A stretch of 64,000 nt of DNA from Streptomyces sp. ISL-94 (GCF_018614075.1 NZ_JAGGOZ010000023.1:62001-126000), one strand, 5' to 3'; counted from the stretch's first letter, positions 35,240 to 44,279 are shown. Notes: generated by a model from the sequence alone, not told the origin. A program made the numbers and translations.

Positions 35240-36457
35240 CTAGGACTGCGGATCGCCGTCGGCCAGACGCCCGAGGATCAGGGCGATCCGCAGCGTGAAC
35301 GCGGAACGGACATCGGAGGGTGACCAGCCGGTGACGTCGGTCACACGTCGCAGCCGGTAGCGCACCGTGTTCGGGTGCACGAACAGCATCCGGGCCGCCC
35401 CTTCGAGGCTGCTCGCCTGCTCCAGATAGACGCTCAGCGTCTCCAGGAGCGCGGACCCCGCCTCCTCCAGCGGTCTGTAGATCTCCTCCACCAGCTGTTC
35501 CCTGGCAGCGGGATCCGAGGCGATCGCCCGCTCCGGCAGGAGATCGTCCGCCAGCACCGGCCGCGGGGCGTCCTGCCAGGCGGTGCAGGCCTTCAGGCCG
35601 GCCGCCGCGGCCTGCGCGGACTTCGTCGCGTTCAGCAGGTCCGGCACCACCGGGCCGGCCACCACCGGACCGGCCGCGAACGGCCCGATCAGGGACTTCG
35701 CCACCTGCATCGGATTGTCGCTGCCGCCCGCGATGACGACCAGGCGGTCCCCGAGGACCCCCGTCAGGACCTGGAGCTTGTGGTGGCGGGCCGCGCGCCG
35801 GATCGCCTCGACCGTCAGCTCGCTGTCCCCTTCCGGCGCGGTGCCCAGCACCACGCACACGTGCTCCGGGGAGTTCCAGCCCAGCGCCGCCGCCCGGGAC
35901 AGGGCGCCCTCGTCGGCCTCGCCGGACAGCACCGCGTTGACGACGAGGGACTCCAGCCGGGCGTCCCACGCGCCGCGCGCCTCGGCGGCCTGCGCGTACA
36001 CCTGGGCCGTCGCGAAGGCGATCTCCCGGGCGTACACCAGCAGGGCCTCGCGCAGGATGGACTCGTCGCCCGGGGCCGCCACCTCGTCGATCGCGGCCTC
36101 CATGACCTCGATCGTGGTGCGGACCATCTCGACGGTCTGGCGCAGGGTGATCGCCCGGGTCAGCTCGCGCGGAGCCGTCCCGAAGACATCGGTGGAGATC
36201 GCCTGCGGGGTCTCCGGGTGCCGGAACCACTCCGTGAACGCGGCGATGCCGGCCTGCGCGACCAGGCCGATCCAGGACCGGTTCTCCGGGGGCATCGCCC
36301 GGTACCACGGCAGGGTCTCGTCCATCCGCGCGATCGCGTTGGCCGCGAGCCGGCCGGAGGACTTCTCCAGTCGGCGCAGCGTCGCGGTGTGCGGATGGGC
36401 GGGCGCGGGATGCGCGGCGTGTGTCGCGGGGGAATGCTCACGTTCGGGTTGGGGCAC
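35240..36457 (-). CDS. fasR: PucR/CdaR-type activator of fatty acid synthesis (FasR-like)
   Basis: This 405-residue regulator has a GGDEF-like/CdaR middle region (LGWNSPEHVCVVLGTAPEGDSE). The C-terminal PucR-type HTH_30 is SLEGAARMLFVHPNTVRYRLRRVTDVTGW. The N-terminal RsbT co-antagonist-like segment (TLRRLEKSSGRLAANAIARMDETLPWYRAM) matches the regulator encoded directly upstream of fabD in streptomycetes, FasR, which activates fabDHPF. GTG start at 36457. It reads in the same direction as fabD with an 89-bp gap. Confidence 0.92.
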   Translation of the reverse strand: MPQPEREHSPATHAAHPAPAHPHTATLRRLEKSSGRLAANAIARMDETLPWYRAMPPENRSWIGLVAQAGIAAFTEWFRHPETPQAISTDVFGTAPRELTRAITLRQTVEMVRTTIEVMEAAIDEVAAPGDESILREALLVYAREIAFATAQVYAQAAEARGAWDARLESLVVNAVLSGEADEGALSRAAALGWNSPEHVCVVLGTAPEGDSELTVEAIRRAARHHKLQVLTGVLGDRLVVIAGGSDNPMQVAKSLIGPFAAGPVVAGPVVPDLLNATKSAQAAAAGLKACTAWQDAPRPVLADDLLPERAIASDPAAREQLVEEIYRPLEEAGSALLETLSVYLEQASSLEGAARMLFVHPNTVRYRLRRVTDVTGWSPSDVRSAFTLRIALILGRLADGDPQS

Positions 36458-36630
36458 GGGACAAGACTGCCTTATCGGGAAGCCCGCGCGGAGTCCGGTC
36501 CCGGGTCGGGCCCGAGTCAGGCCCCGTGTCCGGCGCGTGTCAGGTCCCGCGTCTGGCCCGCCTCCGGCCCGCGCCGGGTCCCGTGTCCGGTCCCGCGTCC
36601 GCCGCCTGCCCGGCGGCTACGGTGGCACCC

Positions 36631-37293
36631 ATGATTGAAGTACGCCGCGGCGCCGACCGGTACGAGGGCGGGGACCCGGCCGCCGGGATCACCACCCGGC
36701 ACGCCTTCTCCTTCGGATCCTTCTACGACCCGGACAACCTGCGCTTCGGCCCGGTCCTGGCCTGCAACGAGGAGCTCCTGAGGCCGGGCGCCGGGTTCGA
36801 CGAGCACCCGCACAGCCACACCGAGATCGTGACCTGGGTGACCGAGGGCGAGCTCACCCACCAGGACAGCACCGGCGAGAAGGGCCTGGTCCGGCCCGGC
36901 GACATACAGCGGCTCAGCGCCGGATCCGGGGCGCGGCACGTGGAGCGCAACGACGGCGAGGTGCCGCTGCGCTTCGTGCAGACGTGGCTCGCGCCGCTCA
37001 CCGCCGGCGGCGAGCCCTCGTACGAGGTGGTCCGGGGCATCGCCGACGGCACGCCCTACGAGGTCCCCGCGGCCGGCGCCGTGCTGCACGTGCGGCGGCC
37101 GGGCGCGGGCGAGCGGGTCCCCGTACCGGCGGCGGAGCGCGTGTACCTGCACGTGGTGCGCGGGGACCTGCGCCTGGACGGGCAGGAGCTCGGACCGGGG
37201 GACTCGGTGCGGATCACCGCCGAGCGGGACCTGCAGATCACCGCCGGATCCCCGGGGGAGCTGCTGATCTGGGAGTTCCCTAGCGGGACCTGA
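36631..37293 (+). CDS. Pirin-family cupin protein
   Basis: This 220-residue pirin (YhhW-like) has the N-terminal signature FSFGSFYDPDNLRFGPV and the metal-binding cupin motif GFDEHPHSHTEIVTWVTEGELTHQD (three His plus Glu). The second, metal-free barrel follows (RFVQTWLAP). Bacterial pirins include quercetin dioxygenases and redox regulators. ATG 36631 is the family start; the 170 bp upstream are a low-complexity CCG/GTC-rich tract. It overlaps the convergent serine hydrolase by 14 bp. Confidence 0.9.
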   Translation: MIEVRRGADRYEGGDPAAGITTRHAFSFGSFYDPDNLRFGPVLACNEELLRPGAGFDEHPHSHTEIVTWVTEGELTHQDSTGEKGLVRPGDIQRLSAGSGARHVERNDGEVPLRFVQTWLAPLTAGGEPSYEVVRGIADGTPYEVPAAGAVLHVRRPGAGERVPVPAAERVYLHVVRGDLRLDGQELGPGDSVRITAERDLQITAGSPGELLIWEFPSGT

Positions 37294-38098
37294 GCTCGGC
37301 CAGGACCGCGTCGGTGAACGGGGTCCAGGCCTCCACGGCCCACGGGCCGAAGGCGCGGTCCGTCAGCGCCACGCACGCGGCGCGCGCGTCCGGATCCACC
37401 CACAGGAAGGTGCCGGACTGCCCGAAGTGCCCGAAGGTGCGGGGCGAGGACGAGCTGCCCGTCCAGTGCGGGGACTTGCCGTCGCGGATCTCCAGCCCGA
37501 GCCCCCAGTCGTTGGGGGACTGGTGCCCGTAGCCGGGCAGGACGCCCTTGAGCCCCGGGTGGACGACGGAGGTGGCCTCGGCGACCGTGCGGACGTCGAG
37601 CAGCCGGGGCGCCTGGAGCTCGGCCGCGAACCGTACGAGGTCGGCGACGGTGGAGACGCCGTCCTTGGCGGGCGAGCCCTCCAGGGTGGTGGCGGTCATG
37701 CCGAGCGGCTCGCACACCGCCTGGTGCAGGTACTCCGCGAAGGGGATGCCGGTGGCCTTGGAAATGTGGTCGCCGAGCACCTCGAAACCGGCGTTCGAGT
37801 ACAGCCGGCGCTGCCCGGGCGGGGCGCTCACCCGGTGCTCGTCGAAGGCCAGGCCGCTGGTGTGCGCGAGGAGGTGACGGACCGTCGACCCTTCGGGACC
37901 GGCCGGCTCGTCGAGCTCGATCGCCCCCTCCTCGTACGCGACGAGGGCCGCGTACGCGGCGAGCGGCTTGGTGACCGAGGCGAGGGCGAAGCGGTGGGCG
38001 ACGGGCCCGTGGGAGCCCGCCAGGCTCCCGTCGGCGCGCACGACGGCCGCCGCGGCGGTCGGCACCGGCCAGTTCTCGATGATCCGCAGGCTTTCCAT
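37280..38098 (-). CDS. Serine hydrolase of the beta-lactamase/class C PBP family
   Basis: This 272-residue protein has the SxxK motif ALASVTKPLAAYA (Ser and Lys catalytic), the YxN motif RRLYSNAGFEVLGDH and a C-terminal HFGQSGTFLWVDP corresponding to the KTG-equivalent HxG. It is an esterase or D-aminopeptidase-like enzyme rather than a resistance beta-lactamase. It has no signal peptide. In-frame ATGs at 38125 and 38116 are alternative starts. It is divergent from merR. Confidence 0.88.
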   Translation of the reverse strand: MESLRIIENWPVPTAAAAVVRADGSLAGSHGPVAHRFALASVTKPLAAYAALVAYEEGAIELDEPAGPEGSTVRHLLAHTSGLAFDEHRVSAPPGQRRLYSNAGFEVLGDHISKATGIPFAEYLHQAVCEPLGMTATTLEGSPAKDGVSTVADLVRFAAELQAPRLLDVRTVAEATSVVHPGLKGVLPGYGHQSPNDWGLGLEIRDGKSPHWTGSSSSPRTFGHFGQSGTFLWVDPDARAACVALTDRAFGPWAVEAWTPFTDAVLAELRSR

Positions 38099-38144
38099 GC
38101 TGGTGGCGGCCTCCATGCTCTCCATGGGCCCGAGCCTACTTGCC

Positions 38145-38158
38145 TGGAGTGCACTCCA
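38145..38158. promoter_or_regulatory. MerR operator
   Basis: The perfect 14-nt palindrome TGGAGTGCACTCCA, flanked by TTGCC upstream and TTTTAGCGT downstream, gives a long (about 19 bp) spacer between likely -35 and -10 elements. This is the usual arrangement for MerR-family activation. It lies 20 bp before merR and in the shared promoter with the serine hydrolase. Confidence 0.7.
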
Positions 38159-38177
38159 AGGTTTTAGCGTGGGGCCC

Positions 38178-38603
38178 ATGAGCCAGAGCCAGAGCCTGAG
38201 CCTGACGCAGACGCGGTACACGATCAGCGAGGTCGAGGCCCGGACCGGTCTGACCCAGCACACGTTGCGCTGGTACGAGCGGATCGGCCTGATGCCGCAC
38301 GTGGACCGCTCCCACTCGGGGCAGCGGCGGTTCAGCGACCGGGACCTCCACTGGCTGGAGTTCGTGGGCAAGCTGCGCGCGACCGGGATGTCGGTGGCGG
38401 ACATGGTCCGCTACGCCGAACTGGTCCGCGAGGGCGAGCACACCGTCGGCGAGCGGCGCGAGCTGCTGGAGCGGACACGGCGGGAGGTGCGGGCGCGGAT
38501 CACGGAGCTGACGGACGCGCTCGCCGTACTGGACTACAAGATCGGCATGTATTCGGGCAACGCGGCTGCGATGAACACGGTCGCTGGGAAGGCACAGCAA
38601 TGA
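38178..38603 (+). CDS. MerR-family transcriptional regulator
   Basis: This 141-residue protein has the MerR winged HTH: RYTISEVEARTGLTQHTLRWYERIGLMPHVDRSHSGQRRFSDRDL. A dimerising coiled coil follows and the tail lacks metal-binding cysteines, so it probably senses an organic signal or acts in oxidative or electrophile stress. It overlaps the aldo/keto reductase start (ATGA) and controls it from the palindromic promoter at 38145-38158. Confidence 0.92.
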   Translation: MSQSQSLSLTQTRYTISEVEARTGLTQHTLRWYERIGLMPHVDRSHSGQRRFSDRDLHWLEFVGKLRATGMSVADMVRYAELVREGEHTVGERRELLERTRREVRARITELTDALAVLDYKIGMYSGNAAAMNTVAGKAQQ

Positions 38604-39679
38604 CGGAGCACGGCACGCACGGCACGCACGGCACGCACGGCACGCACGGCACGCACGGCACCACGCACGGCACGGTGATCGAGCAGGTCGAACTCGGCAA
38701 GGGCGGCCCGCTGGTCGGGGTCCAGGGCCTCGGCTGCATGGGCATGAGCGAGTTCTACGGGGACACCGACGAGGCGGCTGCCCGGGAGACTCTGGAGGCG
38801 GCCCTCGCGGCCGGCGTCACCCTCTTCGACACGGCGGACACCTACGGGCGGGGCCGGAACGAGGAATTCCTCGCCCCCTTCCTGGCCGCCCACCGGGACG
38901 AGGTCACGCTGGCGACGAAGTTCGCCATAGAGCGGAACGACGATCCGCACTACCGGGGCATCCGCAACGACCGCCCCTACATCCGCCAGGCCGCGGAGGA
39001 CAGCCTGCGGCGGCTCGGCGTGGACGTCATCGACCTCTACTACATGCACCGGCGTGACCCGGCCGTGCCGTTCGCCGAGTCGGTGGGCGCGATGGCGGAG
39101 CTGGTGCGGGAGGGGAAGGTGCGCCGGCTGGGGCTCAGCGAGGTCACCGGGGCCGAGCTGCGCGAGGCACACGCGATCCACCCGATCGCGGCGCTCCAGT
39201 CGGAGTGGTCGCTGTTCAGCCGGGACGTGGAGCGCAGTGCGGTGGGGGCGGCGGCGGAGCTGGGAGTGGCCTTCGTGGCGTACTCCCCGTTGGGGCGGGG
39301 CTTCCTGACGGGCTCCTTCGCCGACGCGTCGGCGGACCTCTCGGAGGGGGACTACCGGCGCCACCAGCCGCGGTTCACCGGCGACAACGCGAAGGCGAAC
39401 GCGGCGCTGCTGGCTCCCGTCCGGGAGGTCGCGCAGGCGCACGGGGCGAGCGCGGCGCAGATTGCGCTGGCCTGGGTGCAGCAGCGGGCGGCCGTGCACG
39501 GGCTGACCGTGATCCCGATCCCGGGCACCCGCAAGGCTTCGCGCCTGGCGGAGAACGCCGCGGCGACGCGGATCACCCTGACAGAGCCGGAACTGGCCCT
39601 GCTGGAACCGATCGCCGGCCGGGTCGCGGGCGACCGCTACCCGGACATGGCGTTCACCTCGGCAGCCCGCGAGTCCTGA
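38600..39679 (+). CDS. Aldo/keto reductase with His-Gly-Thr repeat leader
   Basis: This 359-residue AKR has LGCMGMSEFYGDTDE, the catalytic Asp/Tyr motif FDTADTYGRGRNEE, the catalytic Lys in LATKF, the His in YYMHRRDP, and the NADPH-binding C-terminus IPIPGTRKASRLAEN. The AKR13-like family reduces aldehydes and ketones. Residues 4-25 are an unusual run of HGT tripeptides not found in typical AKRs; the true domain starts at about residue 27. It is translationally coupled to merR and probably induced by it. Confidence 0.92.
   Translation: MTEHGTHGTHGTHGTHGTHGTTHGTVIEQVELGKGGPLVGVQGLGCMGMSEFYGDTDEAAARETLEAALAAGVTLFDTADTYGRGRNEEFLAPFLAAHRDEVTLATKFAIERNDDPHYRGIRNDRPYIRQAAEDSLRRLGVDVIDLYYMHRRDPAVPFAESVGAMAELVREGKVRRLGLSEVTGAELREAHAIHPIAALQSEWSLFSRDVERSAVGAAAELGVAFVAYSPLGRGFLTGSFADASADLSEGDYRRHQPRFTGDNAKANAALLAPVREVAQAHGASAAQIALAWVQQRAAVHGLTVIPIPGTRKASRLAENAAATRITLTEPELALLEPIAGRVAGDRYPDMAFTSAARES
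38609..38674 (+). repeat. 9-nt tandem repeat encoding (HGT)n
   Basis: About six copies of CACGGCACG follow directly after the start codon and encode a His-Gly-Thr array. One unit is altered (extra ACC). Because the period is a multiple of three, slippage changes repeat number without breaking the frame. Confidence 0.9.
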
Positions 39680-39695
39680 CCCCTCCGCCGGGCCG

Positions 39696-40550
39696 CTACA
39701 GCAATTCCGCGGTGCAGCGGTCGCGCAGGGCCGCGTACTCGGCGTCCGTCAGGAGACCCGCGCTGTGGAGCTCGCTCAGGTGCCGCAGGCGTTCCTCCCC
39801 CGAGCGGGCCCGTGGGACGGAGGCCACCGGGGTGCGCGCGCGCAGGGCGGCGAGGACCGTCGCCGCGAACGGGAGCGATTCGTGCACCGCGCCGTAGCCC
39901 ACGCCGAAGACGGCCGCCGCCAGGTCGTGGTCGGGACGCGGGTCGGCGGCGCCGAGTCGGGGTTCCCGCACGAGGAGCCGCAGGTGGCCGTTCGGGCCGT
40001 CCGGGGAGTGCCACTCGACCCCGGTCAGCTCGGACAGCGCGTACCGCTGGTCGCCCGCCTTCCACTTGGTGCTGGTGGCGCCCGTACGGGACCAGTGGAA
40101 GGTGACGGCGGAGCCGTCGAAGCCGACCCGGGCGTCGTACGCCTTCAGGTGCGCCGCCGGCTGCGGGGCGGGGACCAGGAAGCGCCCCGCCGGCTCGGCG
40201 GCATCCGGCCCGAGCCGGGACCGCAGCGCATCGGCGAAGGCGGCGGCGCGCGGCGCCCGCTCGCCCGGCAGCACCAGCCGGTACGGGTCGCAGGCTTCCT
40301 TCAGCTGGCCCGCGGCGGCCTCCATCAGCGGATCCGCGCCCGGCCGCGGCACGGCGCGCAGCACCACCGTGTCCCGCCTGCCGGCGGTCACGGTCACCTC
40401 GGACACCGCTTCCAGGGGGATCCGGCGCGAGCCCAGGGCGTGAAAGAGCCTCGGCGCCCTCGGCGTTCTCATCCCCCGTGCGAAGCGGATGAGCACCGAG
40501 TCCGAGTCGAACTCCCAGACGGCATGGTTTCCGGCCAGTACGTCACCCAT
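39696..40550 (-). CDS. DUF4429 protein with C-terminal SHOCT domain
   Basis: This 284-residue protein has two DUF4429 units. The first is at about 1-100 (GNHAVWEFDSDSVLIRFARG, RRIPLEAVSEV). The second is at about 120-225 (DARVGFDGSAVTFHWSRTG, YALSELTGVEWHSPDG, HLRLLVRE). A short C-terminal SHOCT motif follows (EERLRHLSELHSAGLLTDAEYAALR). DUF4429 folds resemble PH-like domains, and SHOCT is an oligomerisation motif. Function is unknown. ATG 40550 is preferred over 40559. Confidence 0.88.
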   Translation of the reverse strand: MGDVLAGNHAVWEFDSDSVLIRFARGMRTPRAPRLFHALGSRRIPLEAVSEVTVTAGRRDTVVLRAVPRPGADPLMEAAAGQLKEACDPYRLVLPGERAPRAAAFADALRSRLGPDAAEPAGRFLVPAPQPAAHLKAYDARVGFDGSAVTFHWSRTGATSTKWKAGDQRYALSELTGVEWHSPDGPNGHLRLLVREPRLGAADPRPDHDLAAAVFGVGYGAVHESLPFAATVLAALRARTPVASVPRARSGEERLRHLSELHSAGLLTDAEYAALRDRCTAELL

Positions 40551-40625
40551 GCGGCACATGGTAAAGGGCGGCGGCCCCGCGCGTCCCCCTCGTTGCGGAG
40601 CCCGTTTTCCGGGCCTCTACGCGCG

Positions 40626-41861
40626 TCAGCCCTCCTCTGCCCCGTAAGTTCCGCGTCGGCATGCGTCGTCCCCGGTCGAACAGACAACGGAACCGAATGC
40701 GCCGGTTCCGATTTTGGCGAAGTTGTCCACCGAGTCGGTACCTGGCGCGAAATAGCCGGTGTGACTCTTGGCCGTCGCGGAGGACAGCAGCCGCGCACCG
40801 AACTCCGGAGACACCGGATCGGCTCCGTGGCCCAGGCCGCCGACCTCCAGGTGCGGTACGTCCGCGATCCAGTCGCCCTCGTCCCGCGTGGCCCACACCC
40901 GGGCCGCGGTGTGCAGTGCGGCGACGTTCTCCGCGCGCATCCCGGGGCTGCCCGCGACCACCACGTCCGTCACCCGGTCCGGCAGTTCGTGCGCGGCGAC
41001 CCCGCACACCACCGATCCGTAGCTGTGGCAGAACAGCGCCACGGTCGCACTCCCGGGCAGGGCGGTGGCCAGCGCCTTCAGCCGGACGGCTCCGTCGACG
41101 GCCATGTGGCCCGTGGCGGCGTCCACGCCGACCCCGGTGGGCGCGATGTAGCCGGCCCAGGCGATGACCGCGGTCCCGGTGTCCGGCGCGGCCGCGCGCT
41201 GGGCCTCGTACAGGGACTCGGCCATGCCGACGGGGGCGGTGAAGCGGCGCTGGGTGCGCTCGAAGGTGAGCAGGTCGGTGTCGACTCCGGGGACGATCAC
41301 CGAAACCCGGCGGGCCCGGTCCAGGTCGCCGAAGACCTCGGCCACCAGGCCGCCGCCGGTCGGGTCGAAGGCGAGGATCTGCCGGCCGGGCACGGCGAGC
41401 GAGGCGAAGCGGTGCGCGCGGCGGGTCGCGTTGCCCCGGTCGGCGGGGGTCAGCGCGACATCGCGGCTGCGTGCCTCCTCGACCTTGCCTGCCTCCTCCA
41501 GGCCCCGCAGGTTGGCCCGGTAGCGGGTCGTGGCGGGGGCCCCCCCGAGGTTGCCCACGACGAGGGGGTAGCCGTCGGCGAGCCGGGCCCGCTGGGCGCC
41601 GTCGAGGCCGGCGAAGAAGCGGGCCACCGTCCGTACGGGCGCGTCCGCGGGCGGCACGGGGCGGCCGTCGATCCGGGCCTGCGCCCAGGCAGAGAGCGCG
41701 GCGGCCCGCAGCGGGGTGCCGCCCTCGGGCCGGTGCACGGCCGTCCAGCCGGTGATGGCCAGCATGAGGAACACCACCGCGAGCGCGAGCAGGGTGCGCA
41801 GGGCGGCAGGGCGCGGTTCGGCGCCGGGGGCGGTGGAGGGGGCAAGGCCGGGCAGGTTCAC
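40626..41861 (-). CDS. Membrane-anchored alpha/beta hydrolase (DUF1023-type)
   Basis: This 411-residue protein has one N-terminal TM helix (LRTLLALAVVFLMLAITGW). The alpha/beta hydrolase domain shows FDPTGGGLVAEVFGDL, VSVIVPGVDTDLLTF, AWAGYIAP, the nucleophile elbow FCHSYGSVVCG (Ser) and the C-terminal KSHTGYF (His). This is the DUF1023 family of actinobacterial secreted or membrane-anchored hydrolases, probably lipid or peptide esterases. GTG start at 41861. The tail contains two Cys. Confidence 0.87.
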   Translation of the reverse strand: MNLPGLAPSTAPGAEPRPAALRTLLALAVVFLMLAITGWTAVHRPEGGTPLRAAALSAWAQARIDGRPVPPADAPVRTVARFFAGLDGAQRARLADGYPLVVGNLGGAPATTRYRANLRGLEEAGKVEEARSRDVALTPADRGNATRRAHRFASLAVPGRQILAFDPTGGGLVAEVFGDLDRARRVSVIVPGVDTDLLTFERTQRRFTAPVGMAESLYEAQRAAAPDTGTAVIAWAGYIAPTGVGVDAATGHMAVDGAVRLKALATALPGSATVALFCHSYGSVVCGVAAHELPDRVTDVVVAGSPGMRAENVAALHTAARVWATRDEGDWIADVPHLEVGGLGHGADPVSPEFGARLLSSATAKSHTGYFAPGTDSVDNFAKIGTGAFGSVVCSTGDDACRRGTYGAEEG

Positions 41862-42001
41862 TGGGACCAGCGTAGGAGACCCTTTGCGGCCCTGGGACGT
41901 CGGGTGACAGGGCTCACGGCCGAGCGTGGGACGGGGCGTCCCGCGTGTCGGCGCACGGCCGTGAGGTCTGGTACGGGAACCCGGTGCGGCGACCGGCACG
42001 G

Positions 42002-42670
42002 TCAGATCCGGCCCGCGGCGGGCGCGCTGCGCCAGTCGGCGGCCAACGCCGGGCCGATCTGGTCGAGGTAGGCCGCCGTCATCCGCCGGATCGCGGCCAC
42101 GCTGGTGTCATGGCCCTGCCCCCACAGCCGCCCGGTGACTCTCATCACCCCCGAGAACGCGGCGACGGCCACCCGCGGCCGCGGATCGGCGTCCACGTCC
42201 AGGCCCTCGCGGCCGGCGACCAGCCGCGCGATGCGCTCCTCCAGGTCGGTGGAGCGCCGCAGGTGCACGGCGAGCAGCGCCGGGGTGGACTCGATCAGCT
42301 GGTAGCTGCGCATGTAGAGGTCGACGGAGACCACCTCGGAGATGGCCTCCTCGACGGTGTCCCAGGCGGCGAGCACCGCGCCCCGCATGGCCGCGAAGGG
42401 GCCCTCCGAGGCCGGCCGGGCCTGCAGCGCGGCGAAGAAGTGCGACTCGACCAGGTCCTGGACGGCGAAGGCGGCCTCTTCCTTGCTGGCGAAGTAGCGG
42501 AAGAAGGTCCGCTGGGACACGTCCACGGCGTCGGTGATCTCGTCGACGGTGGTCTGCTCGTACCCCTGGGAGATGAAGAGCAGCAGTGCGGCGCGCAGCA
42601 GCGCGTCCCGGGTGCGCCGTTTCTTGCGCTCGCGCAGCCCGCCCGCCGGCGCGGGCCGCTCGTCGGTCAT
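42002..42670 (-). CDS. TetR-family transcriptional regulator
   Basis: This 222-residue regulator has the HTH LRERKKRRTRDALLRAALLLFISQGYEQTTVDEITDAVDVSQRTFFRYFASKEE, typical of the AcrR/TetR group controlling efflux or catabolic genes. The C-terminus is helical with no recognised ligand motif. A GTG one codon upstream (42673) is an alternative to ATG 42670. Neighbouring genes give no clear target; the upstream 401-bp gap could contain a regulated promoter. Confidence 0.9.
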   Translation of the reverse strand: MTDERPAPAGGLRERKKRRTRDALLRAALLLFISQGYEQTTVDEITDAVDVSQRTFFRYFASKEEAAFAVQDLVESHFFAALQARPASEGPFAAMRGAVLAAWDTVEEAISEVVSVDLYMRSYQLIESTPALLAVHLRRSTDLEERIARLVAGREGLDVDADPRPRVAVAAFSGVMRVTGRLWGQGHDTSVAAIRRMTAAYLDQIGPALAADWRSAPAAGRI

Positions 42671-43071
42671 CACTGCGGGTCCTCTCCGAGGCCGATCTGA
42701 CGCTGAGTGAGCGGTCAGGGTACCTGTGACCGGCGTGACGGGGACCGCAGCGCCGAGCCGTTTTGCGCACTGTCACCCACGGTCACTTGCCGCCGCGGCC
42801 CTACGGTCGGCACCTCTTTCGGGGACAACGCGCGCGCGGCGCAGCCGCCCCCGGTCGGCAACGCCGCCGCGGGCACGGGCGCGGACCACGTCGGAGGCGT
42901 CAACTCCGGTCCTGGGACGCCCTCGCCGGATGGTTCCGCCGGGGCTGTCGCCTATCAGGGTGGACCAGCCCGCCGCCTCTTCCGCCCGCCCGTCGGCCCA
43001 GGTCAGCGTGGTGTCGGCGGAGCCTTCGGAAACGGTCCGGGGCACGTTCGTCCACAAGGAGTTGACCCGTC
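42671..43071. other. Intergenic region upstream of the I36 inhibitor gene
   Basis: The 401 bp between tetR and the secreted inhibitor gene contain overlapping open frames on both strands with arbitrary composition and no recognisable domain. A GTCACCCACGGTCAC stretch (about 42771-42785) gives a short inverted repeat suitable for a regulator. AAGGAGTTGACC lies directly before the ATG of the next gene. I see nothing else. Confidence 0.5.
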
Positions 43072-43455
43072 ATGCGTACGTGGAGCACCCCTCTCGCCGT
43101 AGTCGGCCTGGCCCTCACCGCCCTCATCCCGAGCACGTCCGGCGCGGCGCACGCCGCCGGCCCGGCCGCCACGCTCGGGGCCTGCGCGACCGGGCAGCTG
43201 TGCCTGTGGGCGAAGCCGGAGTTCAAGGGCGCCCGGCAGACCCACGAGCTGAGCACCCTCGACATCAACAGCTGCACCGCCCTGCCCGCCGGGACCAGCG
43301 CCCAGTCCCTCGCCAACCGGACCGGCCGCCCGGTGACCACGTACCAGTCGGCGGAGTGCGCGGAGACCGGCGAGTTCCAGACCTATCCGGGTGACGGGGT
43401 CTGGCTGCCGCAGTCGCCCTACCAGGTGAGGGCGTTCAAGGTGTGGGAGACGTAA
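43072..43455 (+). CDS. Secreted peptidase inhibitor I36-family protein
   Basis: The 127-residue precursor has a signal peptide of about 28 residues (TPLAVVGLALTALIPSTSGAAHA-A). The mature part is a small beta/gamma-crystallin-like I36 domain: CATGQLCLWAKPEFKGARQTHELS, INSCTALPAGTSAQSLANRTGRPVTTYQ and CAETGEFQTYPG. Four Cys probably make two disulfides. The family's type member is the Streptomyces metalloproteinase inhibitor SMPI; target specificity here is not known. AAGGAG precedes the ATG. It overlaps the convergent channel gene by 20 bp. Confidence 0.9.
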   Translation: MRTWSTPLAVVGLALTALIPSTSGAAHAAGPAATLGACATGQLCLWAKPEFKGARQTHELSTLDINSCTALPAGTSAQSLANRTGRPVTTYQSAECAETGEFQTYPGDGVWLPQSPYQVRAFKVWET

Positions 43456-44260
43456 CCTCGCGCGGCGCCGGGTCGGCCGGCTGCTCGGCCGGCCCGGTGG
43501 CCATCGCCGGCCCGGTGGCCATCGCCGGTCCGCCGCCCAGGGCCGCGACCTCGGCGCGCAGCGCCCGTACCTCGCCCTGCAGTTCCCGGATGGCCGCCAG
43601 CTGAAGCCGTTCCACCTGGTCGTCGCGCTCGAAGCGGGCGATGAACCAGGCGGCGATGTTGGCGGTCACCACACCGAGCAGGGCGATGCCCGACAGCATC
43701 AGGCCGACGGCCAGGACCCGGCCCAGGCCGGTGGTGGGGGAGTGGTCGCCGTATCCGACCGTCGTCATGGTGGTGAAGGACCACCACACGGCGTCGCCCA
43801 GGTTCTTGATGTTCCCGTGGGGCGCGTCGCGCTCCACGCTCAGCACGGCGAGGGAGCCGAACATCAGCAGGCCCACGACGGCCCCGGCCACGTAGGTCGT
43901 GAGCCGGACCTGCGGAGCCATCCGGGCCCGCCGGCCCACCAGCAGCAGGGTGGCGACCAGCCGGAGCAGCCGCAGCGGCTGGACGAGCGGCAGTACCACG
44001 GCCGCCAGGTCCAGCCAGTGGGTCCGTACGAAGACCTTGCGGTCCGCGGCGAGCCCCAGCCGGACCAGGTAGTCGGCGGCGAAGGCACCCCACACCACCC
44101 ACTCCGCGTGCGTGCACGCCCGGTGCACGTCCGCGTGCGCTTCGGGGGCGACGATCGGCACGGCGTACGCGGCGGTGAAGCACAGGGCGAGGACGAGCAG
44201 CGGCGTCTGGCTCCGTCGCTCCCACCGCGCCTGACGTGAGGGTTCCTTCATGCGGAGCAT
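43436..44260 (-). CDS. Voltage-gated potassium channel-like protein
   Basis: This 274-residue membrane protein has a Kv-like voltage-sensor region. The S4-like segment LPLVQPLRLLRLVATLLLVGRRARMAP is basic at regular spacing. The pore helix carries the K+ selectivity filter TTMTTVGYGDHSPTT, and a last TM leads to a C-terminal coiled coil (IRELQGEVRALRAEVAALGGG). Six TM segments in total. A GPAMATGPAMATG duplication (18-bp tandem repeat at about 43490-43525) lies near the C-terminus. ATG 44260 is chosen; 44251 is possible. Confidence 0.9.
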   Translation of the reverse strand: MLRMKEPSRQARWERRSQTPLLVLALCFTAAYAVPIVAPEAHADVHRACTHAEWVVWGAFAADYLVRLGLAADRKVFVRTHWLDLAAVVLPLVQPLRLLRLVATLLLVGRRARMAPQVRLTTYVAGAVVGLLMFGSLAVLSVERDAPHGNIKNLGDAVWWSFTTMTTVGYGDHSPTTGLGRVLAVGLMLSGIALLGVVTANIAAWFIARFERDDQVERLQLAAIRELQGEVRALRAEVAALGGGPAMATGPAMATGPAEQPADPAPREVTSPTP

Positions 44261-44279
44261 CGTATGGAAGGCGTAAAGA

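Noticed and set aside
34233-36308. 691-residue frame reading into fabD
   Set aside because: The N-terminal half is the fasR gene in a wrong frame; the FabD homology starts at 35150.
42707-43102. 131-residue plus-strand frame before the I36 gene
   Set aside because: Random-looking composition, no family, no Shine-Dalgarno; overlaps the signal peptide of the real gene.
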